Shown piece by piece: positions 50,645-57,532 of a stretch of 64,000 bases of DNA (position 1 is the first letter of the stretch; every line of letters begins with the position of its first letter). The stretch comes from JASBTN01 sp965228805 (GTDB taxonomy: Bacteria; Pseudomonadota; Alphaproteobacteria; Rhodobacterales; Rhodobacteraceae). Under the pieces are notes generated by a model. The model did no database searches. It worked only from the letters and a program-made list of their open reading frames with translations, and was not told the origin of the DNA. The stretch is from contig NZ_CBDDIE010000003.1 in assembly GCF_965228805.1 (NCBI RefSeq), positions 930,001 to 994,000 of the forward strand, given 5' to 3'. The position numbers and the translations under genes were made by a program.

Positions 50645-53092
50645 TCAAGCCCGGATACGGGCGTTTTCCGGATCCCAAAGCGGTTGGTCTTCCTGCACCA
50701 CCGCCTTGCACTTCTCGCCGTAGATCTCGACCTCCAGCTCGGTGCCCGGCACGGCCAGTTCCGCACGGACCATGCCCAGGGCGATCGACTTGTTCACCCG
50801 GTAGCCCCAGCCGCCCGAGGTCGTCTCGCCGACGATCTCATTACCCGACCAGACACAGGACATATAGGGCGCATCGGCATCACCCGCTTCGACCAGCAGG
50901 GTGACGAAGCTCTTCGCGACGCCCTGCTGTTTCTCAGCCAAGATCGCGGCTTTGCCCGGGAAGTCCTGCGGCTTGTCGAGCTTGACGAAACGCTCCAGCC
51001 CGCCTTCCAGCATCGAATAATCCGTGGACAGGTCGCCCTTCCAAGCGCGATAGCCCTTCTCCAGGCGCAAGCTATTCAGCGCATACATGCCAAAAGGCTT
51101 GGCACCGGCACCGGTGATGGCGTCGTAGATCGTCGGCATGTGCGCGTTCAGCGCATGGACTTCCCAGCCCAGTTCCCCGGCGAAGGAAACACGCACCAGA
51201 TGCGCGGGCTGACCGGCGACGGTGGCCGACTGATGGGTCAGCCAGCCGGTGGTCAGATCCGCATCGGTCAGACCCGACAGGATCTCACGCGACGCAGGGC
51301 CGGTGACGATCAGCGTATCGCGGGTGGTGGTCACATCCTCGACGGTCACACCCTTGGGCATGGCGTTCACCAGGATGTCGCGGTCATGCCACTGCGCGGT
51401 GGCAGCGGTGATCATGACAAACTCATCCTCGCCCAGGCGCATGCAGGACATTTCCGTCAGGATGCGGCCGCGGTGTTCGGCGACATAGACCAAGTTCATG
51501 CGGCCGACCTTGGGCAGGCCCCCGGTGACCAGACCCCGCAGCGCCTCAGCCGCACCTTCACCCTTGACCATGAAGCGCGAGAAGCCGGGCAGGTCCAGAA
51601 CTCCGCAGTGATCGCGCACCGCTTCGCATTCTTCCTTGATGCGTTGCTCCCACGGGCCCGAACGTCCCCAGGTGTGGGTGGCTTCCAGCGAAGTGTCATC
51701 GCCTTCCTGCGCGAACCAGTTGGCGCGTTCCCAACCGTTATAGGCGCCCATGACGCCACCCGCAGCGATGACCTTGTCATGCACCGGCGACAGTTTCTTG
51801 TCGCGCGCCGCGGGCCATTCGTGATGCGGGAAGTGCATGGCATATTCGTTGCCGTAGACTTCCATGCCCTTCTTATTGCAGTAATCCTGGTCGGTGTAGT
51901 CGGTGTAACGGCGCGGATCGACGGCCCACATGTCCCACTCGGTCGCGCCATCGACGATCCATTCGGCCATCACCTTGCCAGCCCCGCCGCCCTGGGCGAT
52001 GCCGAAGGTAAAGACGCAGGCCTCGAAGGCGTTTTTCACACCTGGCATCGGCCCCATCAGCGGCAGCCCGTCGGGTGCATAAGGGATCGGGCCGTTGATC
52101 ACGCTGGACACGCCCGAGCTTTCCATCAGCGGCACGCGGGCCATGGCGTCGACGACGATATCTTCGATCCGATCCAGATCTTCCTGCCACAGCTGGAAGC
52201 TGAAATCCTCGGGCATGGCGTCTTCGGCATCCACCCAATGCGCCTTGCAGTTGGGTTCATAGGGGCCGAGGTTATAGCCGTGTTTCTCCTGACGCAGGTA
52301 ATAGGAGACATCCACGTCGCGGATCAGGGGAAGCTTGCCGCCGTGTTCCTTCGACCAGGCCTCGATCTCGGGGATCTGCTCGGTCAGCAGGTACTGGTGC
52401 TCCATCACCATCATCGGCACGGTGCGCCCGCCATAGGGCTTGAACATCTCGCCAACCCGCTGGGCATAGTAGCCCGCCGCGTTGACCACGTAGTCGCATT
52501 CGATGTCACCCTTGTCGGTGTGCACGATCCAGCTGTCGTCTTCCTTCTGGGTGACACCGGTGGCCGGGCAGAAGCGGATGATCTTCTGGCCCATGTCGCG
52601 CGCGCCCTTGGCCAGGGCCTGGGTCACCTGCGCCGGGTCGATGTCACCGTCCGAGGGATCCCAGAGCACGCCGACCAGGTCGTGGGTCTCCAGGAACGGA
52701 TAGCGTTCCTTGGCCTGTTCCGGGGTCCAGATCTCCATCTCGATGCCCTGGTAGCGGCCCATCGAGCAGGCACGCTCGAACTCCTGCATGCGCTCCTTGG
52801 TGTGGGCCAGGCGGATCGAACCGGTCTGGTGGTAGTTCATCGGATAGTCGACTTCCTCACCCAGACGGGAATAGAGCTCGGTCGAATAGCGCTGCATGTT
52901 CATGATCGACCAGGAGGTCGAGAAGGTCGGTACGTTCCCGGCCGCGTGCCAGGTCGAGCCCGCGGTCAGCTCGTTCTTTTCAAGCAGCACACAGTCGGTC
53001 CAGCCCTTCTTGGCCAGGTGATAAAGGGTCGAGGCGCCGACGACGCCGCCGCCGATAATGACCACGCGGGCCTTGGTTGGAAAATCAGACAT
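50645..53092 (-). CDS. FAD/GcvT fusion dehydrogenase (dimethylglycine/sarcosine dehydrogenase-like), copy B
   Basis: An 815-aa protein of the same domain order as copy A: DAO-type FAD domain (VVIIGGGVVGASTLYHL, TAGSTWHAAG with the likely flavinylated His), middle FAO region and C-terminal GcvT folate domain (FAGELGWEVHALN, GWGYRVNKSIALGMV). It is the last gene of an operon XRE-cupin, GFA-1, GFA-2, dehydrogenase, with gaps of about 10 nt. The neighbouring GFA proteins suggest the reaction releases formaldehyde or a glutathione-linked C1 unit. The exact methylamine substrate cannot be set from sequence. Confidence 0.88.
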   Translation of the reverse strand: MSDFPTKARVVIIGGGVVGASTLYHLAKKGWTDCVLLEKNELTAGSTWHAAGNVPTFSTSWSIMNMQRYSTELYSRLGEEVDYPMNYHQTGSIRLAHTKERMQEFERACSMGRYQGIEMEIWTPEQAKERYPFLETHDLVGVLWDPSDGDIDPAQVTQALAKGARDMGQKIIRFCPATGVTQKEDDSWIVHTDKGDIECDYVVNAAGYYAQRVGEMFKPYGGRTVPMMVMEHQYLLTEQIPEIEAWSKEHGGKLPLIRDVDVSYYLRQEKHGYNLGPYEPNCKAHWVDAEDAMPEDFSFQLWQEDLDRIEDIVVDAMARVPLMESSGVSSVINGPIPYAPDGLPLMGPMPGVKNAFEACVFTFGIAQGGGAGKVMAEWIVDGATEWDMWAVDPRRYTDYTDQDYCNKKGMEVYGNEYAMHFPHHEWPAARDKKLSPVHDKVIAAGGVMGAYNGWERANWFAQEGDDTSLEATHTWGRSGPWEQRIKEECEAVRDHCGVLDLPGFSRFMVKGEGAAEALRGLVTGGLPKVGRMNLVYVAEHRGRILTEMSCMRLGEDEFVMITAATAQWHDRDILVNAMPKGVTVEDVTTTRDTLIVTGPASREILSGLTDADLTTGWLTHQSATVAGQPAHLVRVSFAGELGWEVHALNAHMPTIYDAITGAGAKPFGMYALNSLRLEKGYRAWKGDLSTDYSMLEGGLERFVKLDKPQDFPGKAAILAEKQQGVAKSFVTLLVEAGDADAPYMSCVWSGNEIVGETTSGGWGYRVNKSIALGMVRAELAVPGTELEVEIYGEKCKAVVQEDQPLWDPENARIRA

Positions 53093-53102
53093 GGTCTCTC
53101 CC

Positions 53103-53492
53103 TTAGTCGTAGTGTTCGAATTGCGGAGCGGCGCAGGAGATGTCGTAGTAATCCCCCTTGTCCGCGACAAAGATATGCTTGCCGGTTTTCAGGCCGGTAG
53201 GCTGGTGAAGGGTTCCAGCGCCGATGGCTGTACGATTCTTGCCAAAGACATCAAAAAACAGGCTAGAGCCGCATTCCTGACAGAATCCGCGGCGTGCGAT
53301 CTCCGAGGATGTGAACCATTTCAGCCCATCGCTGCGGATCAGCGTAATGCTGTCCGCCGGCACCGACACTGAAGCCCAAGCATGGCCGCTGGTACGCAAG
53401 CACTGGCCGCAATGGCAGATGGTCACATCACGGGGGGCTGCCTCGGCCTCATAGGCCACCGCACCGCATTCACAGGATCCTTTGTACTTCAT
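53103..53492 (-). CDS. GFA-family zinc protein, copy 2
   Basis: A 129-aa single-domain Mss4-like protein of the glutathione-dependent formaldehyde-activating (GFA) family. Zinc-binding cysteines are in GSCECGAV (C-x-C), ICHCGQC and FCQECGSS. It shares the C-terminal motif KHIFVADKGDYYDI with the neighbouring copy 1, pointing to tandem duplication, and lies 10 nt upstream of dehydrogenase copy B. GFA enzymes were proposed to join formaldehyde to glutathione, though this activity is disputed. ATG 53492 follows GAGGAGACGGGC. Confidence 0.88.
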   Translation of the reverse strand: MKYKGSCECGAVAYEAEAAPRDVTICHCGQCLRTSGHAWASVSVPADSITLIRSDGLKWFTSSEIARRGFCQECGSSLFFDVFGKNRTAIGAGTLHQPTGLKTGKHIFVADKGDYYDISCAAPQFEHYD

Positions 53493-53502
53493 GCCCGTCT
53501 CC

Positions 53503-53871
53503 TCAGTCCTTTTGCGGCACGCCGTCCGCAATTTCGTAGTAGTCGCCCTTGTCGGCGACAAAGATGTGCTTGCTCAGCGTCAGGCCGGTGGGGCCGTTGA
53601 CTGAACCAAGCGAAAAGCTGATGGTGTCTTCGTCATGGGCCTTCCAGAACAGGAAGGAACCGCAGCGCGGACAGATCCCGCGTTTGGCCGTGTCGCTGGA
53701 GGCGAACCAGCTGACCGGACCAGTGATGGTGAGGTCAGCTTCGGGCACATAGGCCGAGGACCAGATACCGCCCGATTGCTTGCGGCACTGGCCGCAATGG
53801 CACATCGAAGCGCCCTGAGGTGTGGCATCGGTTTCAAAGGAAACGGCACCGCAAAGACAATCACCTTTCAT
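53503..53871 (-). CDS. GFA-family zinc protein, copy 1
   Basis: A 122-aa GFA-family protein with zinc motifs GDCLCGAV, MCHCGQCRKQSGG and GICPRCGSFLFW and the terminal KHIFVADKGDYYEI. It precedes copy 2 by 10 nt and follows the XRE-cupin regulator by 10 nt. It differs from copy 2 mainly in the central strand region (WSSAYVPEADLTITG). A role in formaldehyde or other C1 handling beside the dehydrogenase is inferred from context. Confidence 0.88.
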   Translation of the reverse strand: MKGDCLCGAVSFETDATPQGASMCHCGQCRKQSGGIWSSAYVPEADLTITGPVSWFASSDTAKRGICPRCGSFLFWKAHDEDTISFSLGSVNGPTGLTLSKHIFVADKGDYYEIADGVPQKD

Positions 53872-53881
53872 TCCGTCCTCC

Positions 53882-54454
53882 TCAGTAGACCGGCGGCGCG
53901 ATCACCCAGATCGCCACGGCCGGTTCGTCATAGGGGTTGGCCCATTGATAGGGCTCATGCTTGATGCGGAAACTGTCGCCGGGGCCAACTGTGAAGTGAC
54001 GCCCGCCGATCTCCAGATCCAGCTTTCCGGAAACCATGTAGCCCACCTCCTGTGTCGGGCGGTTGGCCGGTTTCTGCATCGCCGAGCGGGGCGCGAAGGT
54101 GGAGTGCACCATCTCGAAATCATCGGTCAGGTCGGGCGACAGCAGTTCTTCGATCAACCCTTCTTCGCCCGCGCCCATCGGCCGCCGCGTGCCCGCACGA
54201 ACCACGTAGCCCTGTTCGTCCGCAGGGGCAGAGTTGTGGGCGAAGAGGAAGGACATGGGCACGCCCAGCGCGCCCGCGATTTCACGCAGGTCCGAGATCG
54301 AGGGTTCGGACTTGTCGCGCTCCACCTGACTGAGCCAGCCGACCGAGCGGTTCAGGGTCTCGGCTAGGTCGGTCAGGGTCAGCCCGCGCGACTTGCGCAG
54401 CGCACGAATGTCGGCGCCAAGCGTCTTGGTGCTGTTCGGATTGCTGTGCAGCAT
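53882..54454 (-). CDS. XRE-family regulator with C-terminal cupin domain
   Basis: A 190-aa regulator with an N-terminal XRE helix-turn-helix (about residues 12-66; IRALRKSRGLTLTDLAETLNRSVGWLSQVERDKSEPSISDL in pieces) and a C-terminal cupin_2 domain (about 110-188; EVGYMVSGKLDLEIGG, GDSFRIKHEPYQWANP). Such proteins often repress operons for amine catabolism and use the cupin to bind the ligand. It is first in the operon GFA-1, GFA-2, dehydrogenase, and a large palindrome stands 13-50 nt upstream of its start codon, so autoregulation is likely. Confidence 0.9.
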   Translation of the reverse strand: MLHSNPNSTKTLGADIRALRKSRGLTLTDLAETLNRSVGWLSQVERDKSEPSISDLREIAGALGVPMSFLFAHNSAPADEQGYVVRAGTRRPMGAGEEGLIEELLSPDLTDDFEMVHSTFAPRSAMQKPANRPTQEVGYMVSGKLDLEIGGRHFTVGPGDSFRIKHEPYQWANPYDEPAVAIWVIAPPVY

Positions 54455-54466
54455 TCGGGCCCCCAG

Positions 54467-54503
54467 ATGAAAATGTGCGTGAAATTTTCACGCGTTTTTT
54501 CAT
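54467..54503 (-). promoter_or_regulatory. 37-bp palindrome, probable operator of the XRE-cupin operon
   Basis: Two 18-nt arms around a single central T (54485). The inner 17 bp GCGTGAAA-T-TTTCACGC (54477-54493) are perfect; after a 3-nt mismatch the outer seven bases (ATGAAAA / TTTTCAT) also pair, giving 15 of 18 matches. It sits 13 nt upstream of the regulator start codon, where the promoter or leader must be, and is the probable binding site of the XRE protein itself. Confidence 0.6.
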
Positions 54504-54568
54504 GAATGGCGGCAAAGGGTGATTCGCGGCAAGCGAAAAACTCGCCGCAGAGCAGCATGACAGGGGTG

Positions 54569-55021
54569 TCAGCGGGAGAAAGTGGCCGTGAGAATGGAGG
54601 CAAGCTCCGAGGCGTCTTCCCCGGTGAACGCATCCGGCTGGTCGCTGTCGATGTCCAGCACCGCGATCAGTTCGCCGAGCTTGTTCCACACGGGCAGGAC
54701 AATCTCAGACCGGGTCGAGCTGGCACAGGCAATGTGGCCAGGGAAGGCGTCAACATCAGCGACCAGCTGCACCTCGCCGGTTCGCGCCGCCGCGCCGCAG
54801 ACCCCGCGCGAGAACGGGATGACCAGGCAGCCGTGGCCGCCCTGGTAGGGGCCGATCTTTAGCAGTTCCGGCGCAACCACACGGTAGAAGCCGGTCCAGT
54901 CGAACCTGTCATCCGAATGGTGGATTTCACAGGCCAAGGTGGCCATCAGGGCGACCTCGTCGCTCTCGCCATCAGTCAAGGCGGCGATCTGCTTGGCCAG
55001 GTCAGAGTAGTTCACACGCAT
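54569..55021 (-). CDS. msrC: Free methionine-R-sulfoxide reductase (GAF domain)
   Basis: A 150-aa single-GAF enzyme. The three conserved cysteines are C65 (GHGCLVIPF), C75 (RGVCGAAA) and C99 (GHIACASSTRSEIVLPV), with the same spacing (10 and 24) as the E. coli enzyme (C84, C94, C118). It reduces free methionine-R-sulfoxide with thioredoxin as electron donor. ATG 55021 gives the family-like length; the frame stays open upstream through the repeat near 55050 without a start signal. Confidence 0.92.
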   Translation of the reverse strand: MRVNYSDLAKQIAALTDGESDEVALMATLACEIHHSDDRFDWTGFYRVVAPELLKIGPYQGGHGCLVIPFSRGVCGAAARTGEVQLVADVDAFPGHIACASSTRSEIVLPVWNKLGELIAVLDIDSDQPDAFTGEDASELASILTATFSR

Positions 55022-55046
55022 CTCGGCGCTCCTTGAAAGCGGAAGA

Positions 55047-55063
55047 CCGGGGCTTTGCCCCGG
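55047..55063. repeat. Perfect hairpin between msrC and thiolase
   Basis: CCGGGGC-TTT-GCCCCGG is a perfect 7+3+7 stem-loop 33 nt after the thiolase stop; on the minus strand it is followed by TCTTCCGCTTTC, so it can act as the thiolase terminator. Similar GGGGCTTTGCCCC hairpins are frequent intergenic elements in many GC-rich genomes. Confidence 0.6.
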
Positions 55064-55095
55064 ACCCCAAGGTACTTGCGGCAAGAAAAGCGGGA

Positions 55096-56274
55096 TCAGA
55101 CCCGCTCGATCGCGATGGCCGTGCCTTCGCCCCCGCCGATGCAAATGGCGGCCACACCGCGTTTCAGCCCGCGTTTCTCCAGCGCATTCAACAGCGTGAC
55201 CATAATCCGCGTGCCCGAGGCGCCGATCGGGTGGCCCAGCGCGCAGGCGCCGCCGTTGACGTTCACCTTGTCCCGCTCCAGGCCCATTTCCCGCATAAAG
55301 GCCATGGGCACGACGGCAAAGGCCTCGTTCACTTCCCACAGATCCACGTCGTCCTTGTCCCACCCGAGCTTGTCCAGGAGCTTCTGCGCGGCGGGCACCG
55401 GCGCGGTGGTGAACAGGCCAGGCGCCTGGGCGTGGCTGGCGTGACCCAGAATGCGGGCGCGCACGGTCAGACCCTTTTCCTTCGCGGCCTCCTCCGAGGC
55501 GATCACCAGCGCCGCGGCGCCGTCCGAGATAGACGAACTGTTGGCTGCGGTCACCGTGCCCTCCTTGCGGAAGGCGGGCTTCAGCGTCGGGATCTTGTCG
55601 GGGCGAGCATTTCCGGGCTGCTCATCCTCGCCCACCACCACGTCGCCCTTGCGGGTCTTCAGCGTGACCGGGGCGATTTCGCCCTCGAAGGCGCCGGTCT
55701 TCTGTGCTTCCAACGCGTTGGACAGCGATTTCAGCGCATATTCGTCCTGCGCTTCGCGGGTGAACTGGAAGCTTTCGGCGCAATCCTCGGCGAATGTCCC
55801 CATCAGGCGGCCCTTGTCATAGGCATCCTCAAGCCCGTCCAGGAACATGTGGTCGACCACCGCACCATGGCCGATCCGCGCGCCCGCACGCATCTTCGGC
55901 AGCACATAGGGCGCTTCGGTCATGCTTTCCATGCCGCCCGCGACCATCACATCGGTGTCACCCAGTGCCACCTGGTCATAGGCGATCATGGCGGTTTTCA
56001 TGCCCGACCCACACATCTTGTTCAGCGTCGTGGCGGGGACCTCTTCGCCCAGACCGGCGGCAAATCCTGCCTGGCGCGCGGGAGCCTGGCCTTGACCAGC
56101 AGGCAGCACGCAACCCATCAGCAACTCCTGGATATCCGCAACGTCGGCACCTGAGTTTTCCAGCGCGGCCTTGATCGCGGCACCGCCCAGTTCCGAGGCC
56201 GTTACCCCGGAAAACGCGCCCTGAAAGCCTCCCATCGGCGTGCGCGCCGCCCCTGCAATCACGACATTCTTCAT
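55096..56274 (-). CDS. Acetyl-CoA C-acetyltransferase (thiolase)
   Basis: A 392-aa thiolase. The nucleophilic Cys is in NKMCGSGMK (about residue 88), the His in NEAFAVVPMAF block region and the proton-exchange Cys in AAICIGGGEGTA near the C-terminus. The enzyme forms acetoacetyl-CoA from two acetyl-CoA, or the reverse; biosynthetic (PhaA) and degradative (AtoB) members cannot be told apart here. It is a single gene, divergent from the STAS gene across a TTACC/GGTAA palindrome. Confidence 0.93.
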   Translation of the reverse strand: MKNVVIAGAARTPMGGFQGAFSGVTASELGGAAIKAALENSGADVADIQELLMGCVLPAGQGQAPARQAGFAAGLGEEVPATTLNKMCGSGMKTAMIAYDQVALGDTDVMVAGGMESMTEAPYVLPKMRAGARIGHGAVVDHMFLDGLEDAYDKGRLMGTFAEDCAESFQFTREAQDEYALKSLSNALEAQKTGAFEGEIAPVTLKTRKGDVVVGEDEQPGNARPDKIPTLKPAFRKEGTVTAANSSSISDGAAALVIASEEAAKEKGLTVRARILGHASHAQAPGLFTTAPVPAAQKLLDKLGWDKDDVDLWEVNEAFAVVPMAFMREMGLERDKVNVNGGACALGHPIGASGTRIMVTLLNALEKRGLKRGVAAICIGGGEGTAIAIERV

Positions 56275-56310
56275 GGCTTTCTCCTAAACTCCCGAAATTC
56301 CGACCCACGC

Positions 56311-56324
56311 TTACCGAATGGTAA
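56311..56324. promoter_or_regulatory. TTACC-N4-GGTAA palindrome between thiolase and STAS genes
   Basis: The 14-bp site TTACC-GAAT-GGTAA lies 37 nt upstream of the thiolase start codon and 53 nt upstream of the STAS gene. TACCGANNGGTA-like sites are common operators of TetR-type acyl-CoA-responsive regulators, which would suit a thiolase; no such regulator is adjacent. Confidence 0.4.
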
Positions 56325-56376
56325 CGATACACGTCTAGCCTCATTTCCGAAGATGCCCTCGGGAAGGAGAAAAACC

Positions 56377-56724
56377 GTGCAGCTTGATTATACTGACACC
56401 AAGGACATGCGGCTCATCACCGTCGGCGAAGGCCGGATCGATGCCGCCGTGGCGATTACCTTCAAGGACCGGATGCGCGAGTTGTGCGAAGATGGGCCGG
56501 ATCGGATCGTGCTGGACATGGCGCAGGTCGGCTTCATCGACAGTTCGGGTCTGGGTGCCGTCGTCGCCTCGATGAAACAGGTCGGCAAGGAAAAGGTCCT
56601 GGAACTGGCGGGGCTGAGCCCGACCGTGAAGAAGGTTTTCCAACTGACCCGCATGGACACTGTCTTTACCATTCACGCGAGTGCGGCGAGCGTCCTGGGC
56701 GGCGACGTGGCAAATGCGTCCTGA
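56377..56724 (+). CDS. STAS-domain anti-sigma factor antagonist
   Basis: A 115-aa single STAS domain. The conserved loop is VGFIDSSGLGAVVAS, with the phosphorylatable serine in DSSG. Start is a GTG at 56377 because GGGAAGGAGAAAAACC precedes it; the frame has an earlier ATG at 56353 without that support. It is followed at once by a serine kinase gene, forming an SpoIIAA/SpoIIAB-like partner-switch pair. The sigma factor or other final target is not in the window. Confidence 0.88.
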   Translation: MQLDYTDTKDMRLITVGEGRIDAAVAITFKDRMRELCEDGPDRIVLDMAQVGFIDSSGLGAVVASMKQVGKEKVLELAGLSPTVKKVFQLTRMDTVFTIHASAASVLGGDVANAS

Positions 56725-56773
56725 AAGGTTCGCTTTCATGGGCCACGCACGTGACCTGCATCGGGAGGGCATG

Positions 56774-57226
56774 ATGGCGCAGATGCAACGGGTGCATCTG
56801 GTATTTCCCGGCAATCAGCTGTCCGTGCGCAAGGCTCTGAAGAGCTGCATGCAAGGACTGGCCCATCTGGAGATGGGCCAGGACGACAAAGCCTCGGTCG
56901 AACTGGTGCTGGCCGAAGTACTGAACAACGTGGTCGAACACGCATATCAGGAACGCGACATCGGCGTGATCGAGCTGGACGTTGTGCGTCGCGGCGATGA
57001 ACTGGACGTCAAGATCCTTGATGACGGCGTACCGATGCCCGGGGGTGAGATGCCGATGGGGCTACCGCATGATCTGGATGCGCTTGGGGAACAGGACCTG
57101 CCCGAGGGCGGATTCGGCTGGTTCCTGATCCGAGAGCTTACCCAGAACCTGACCTATCGCCGCGATGGCAGCCGGAACCATCTGAGTTTCCGTATCGAAC
57201 TGAAGGGCGACCAACTGCCCAACTGA
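56774..57226 (+). CDS. Anti-sigma factor serine kinase (RsbW-like HATPase)
   Basis: A 150-aa GHKL-type kinase of the RsbW/SpoIIAB kind. The N-box is ELVLAEVLNNVVEHAYQ, the G1 box is KILDDGVPMP and a G2-like turn is PEGGFGWFLIRELT. It should phosphorylate the STAS protein encoded just upstream. The start is not certain: ATG 56774 is chosen for its GGAGG; ATGs at 56771, 56738 and 56714 (the last overlapping the STAS gene) are in frame. A terminator-like hairpin follows. Confidence 0.87.
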   Translation: MAQMQRVHLVFPGNQLSVRKALKSCMQGLAHLEMGQDDKASVELVLAEVLNNVVEHAYQERDIGVIELDVVRRGDELDVKILDDGVPMPGGEMPMGLPHDLDALGEQDLPEGGFGWFLIRELTQNLTYRRDGSRNHLSFRIELKGDQLPN

Positions 57227-57248
57227 CCCAATTTATGTGCGAGTATCG

Positions 57249-57275
57249 GCACGTCCCATCCTGGGGCGTGCTTTT
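57249..57275 (+). terminator. Terminator of the STAS-kinase pair
   Basis: GCACGtCCC-N5-GGGgCGTGC followed by TTTT: a 9-bp stem with one internal mismatch, 22 nt after the kinase stop codon. The remainder of the 306-nt gap to the gamma-glutamyltransferase gene holds no reading frame I can support; it ends with the ribosome site AAGGAGAG. Confidence 0.75.
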
Positions 57276-57532
57276 GCATTCTGCGCAGATCCAACCGGGC
57301 TCCGTTCGGGAATGCCGCGAAATTGCCCCATTGAGTCCCCAGACCGGCCCGAAACACGAGTCATAACAGGGCTGTAGCTGCATAGGCTTCCCTCGGTGTC
57401 GCGTTGAACAGCCCCCACCCAGTGCGCGGCACCGAGGCTTCTTCCCGCAGTCCCCTCCCCACATGGTTGCAGAATTCGCCAAGGTGCCTAGGCTCGTGCC
57501 CGAACACAGGGTCCGATCAGAAGGAGAGCCCC

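Noticed and set aside
50507..53200. 897-codon open frame on the plus strand
   Set aside because: It is antisense to the FAD/GcvT dehydrogenase at 50645-53092, shows no recognisable domain, and is an artefact of high GC third-position bias. The same holds for long frames at 47076-48317, 48339-49376 and 28023-29519.
57227..57532. Frame extending gamma-glutamyltransferase upstream to 57404
   Set aside because: The extra 43 residues are not like the family, and AAGGAGAG stands just before ATG 57533.
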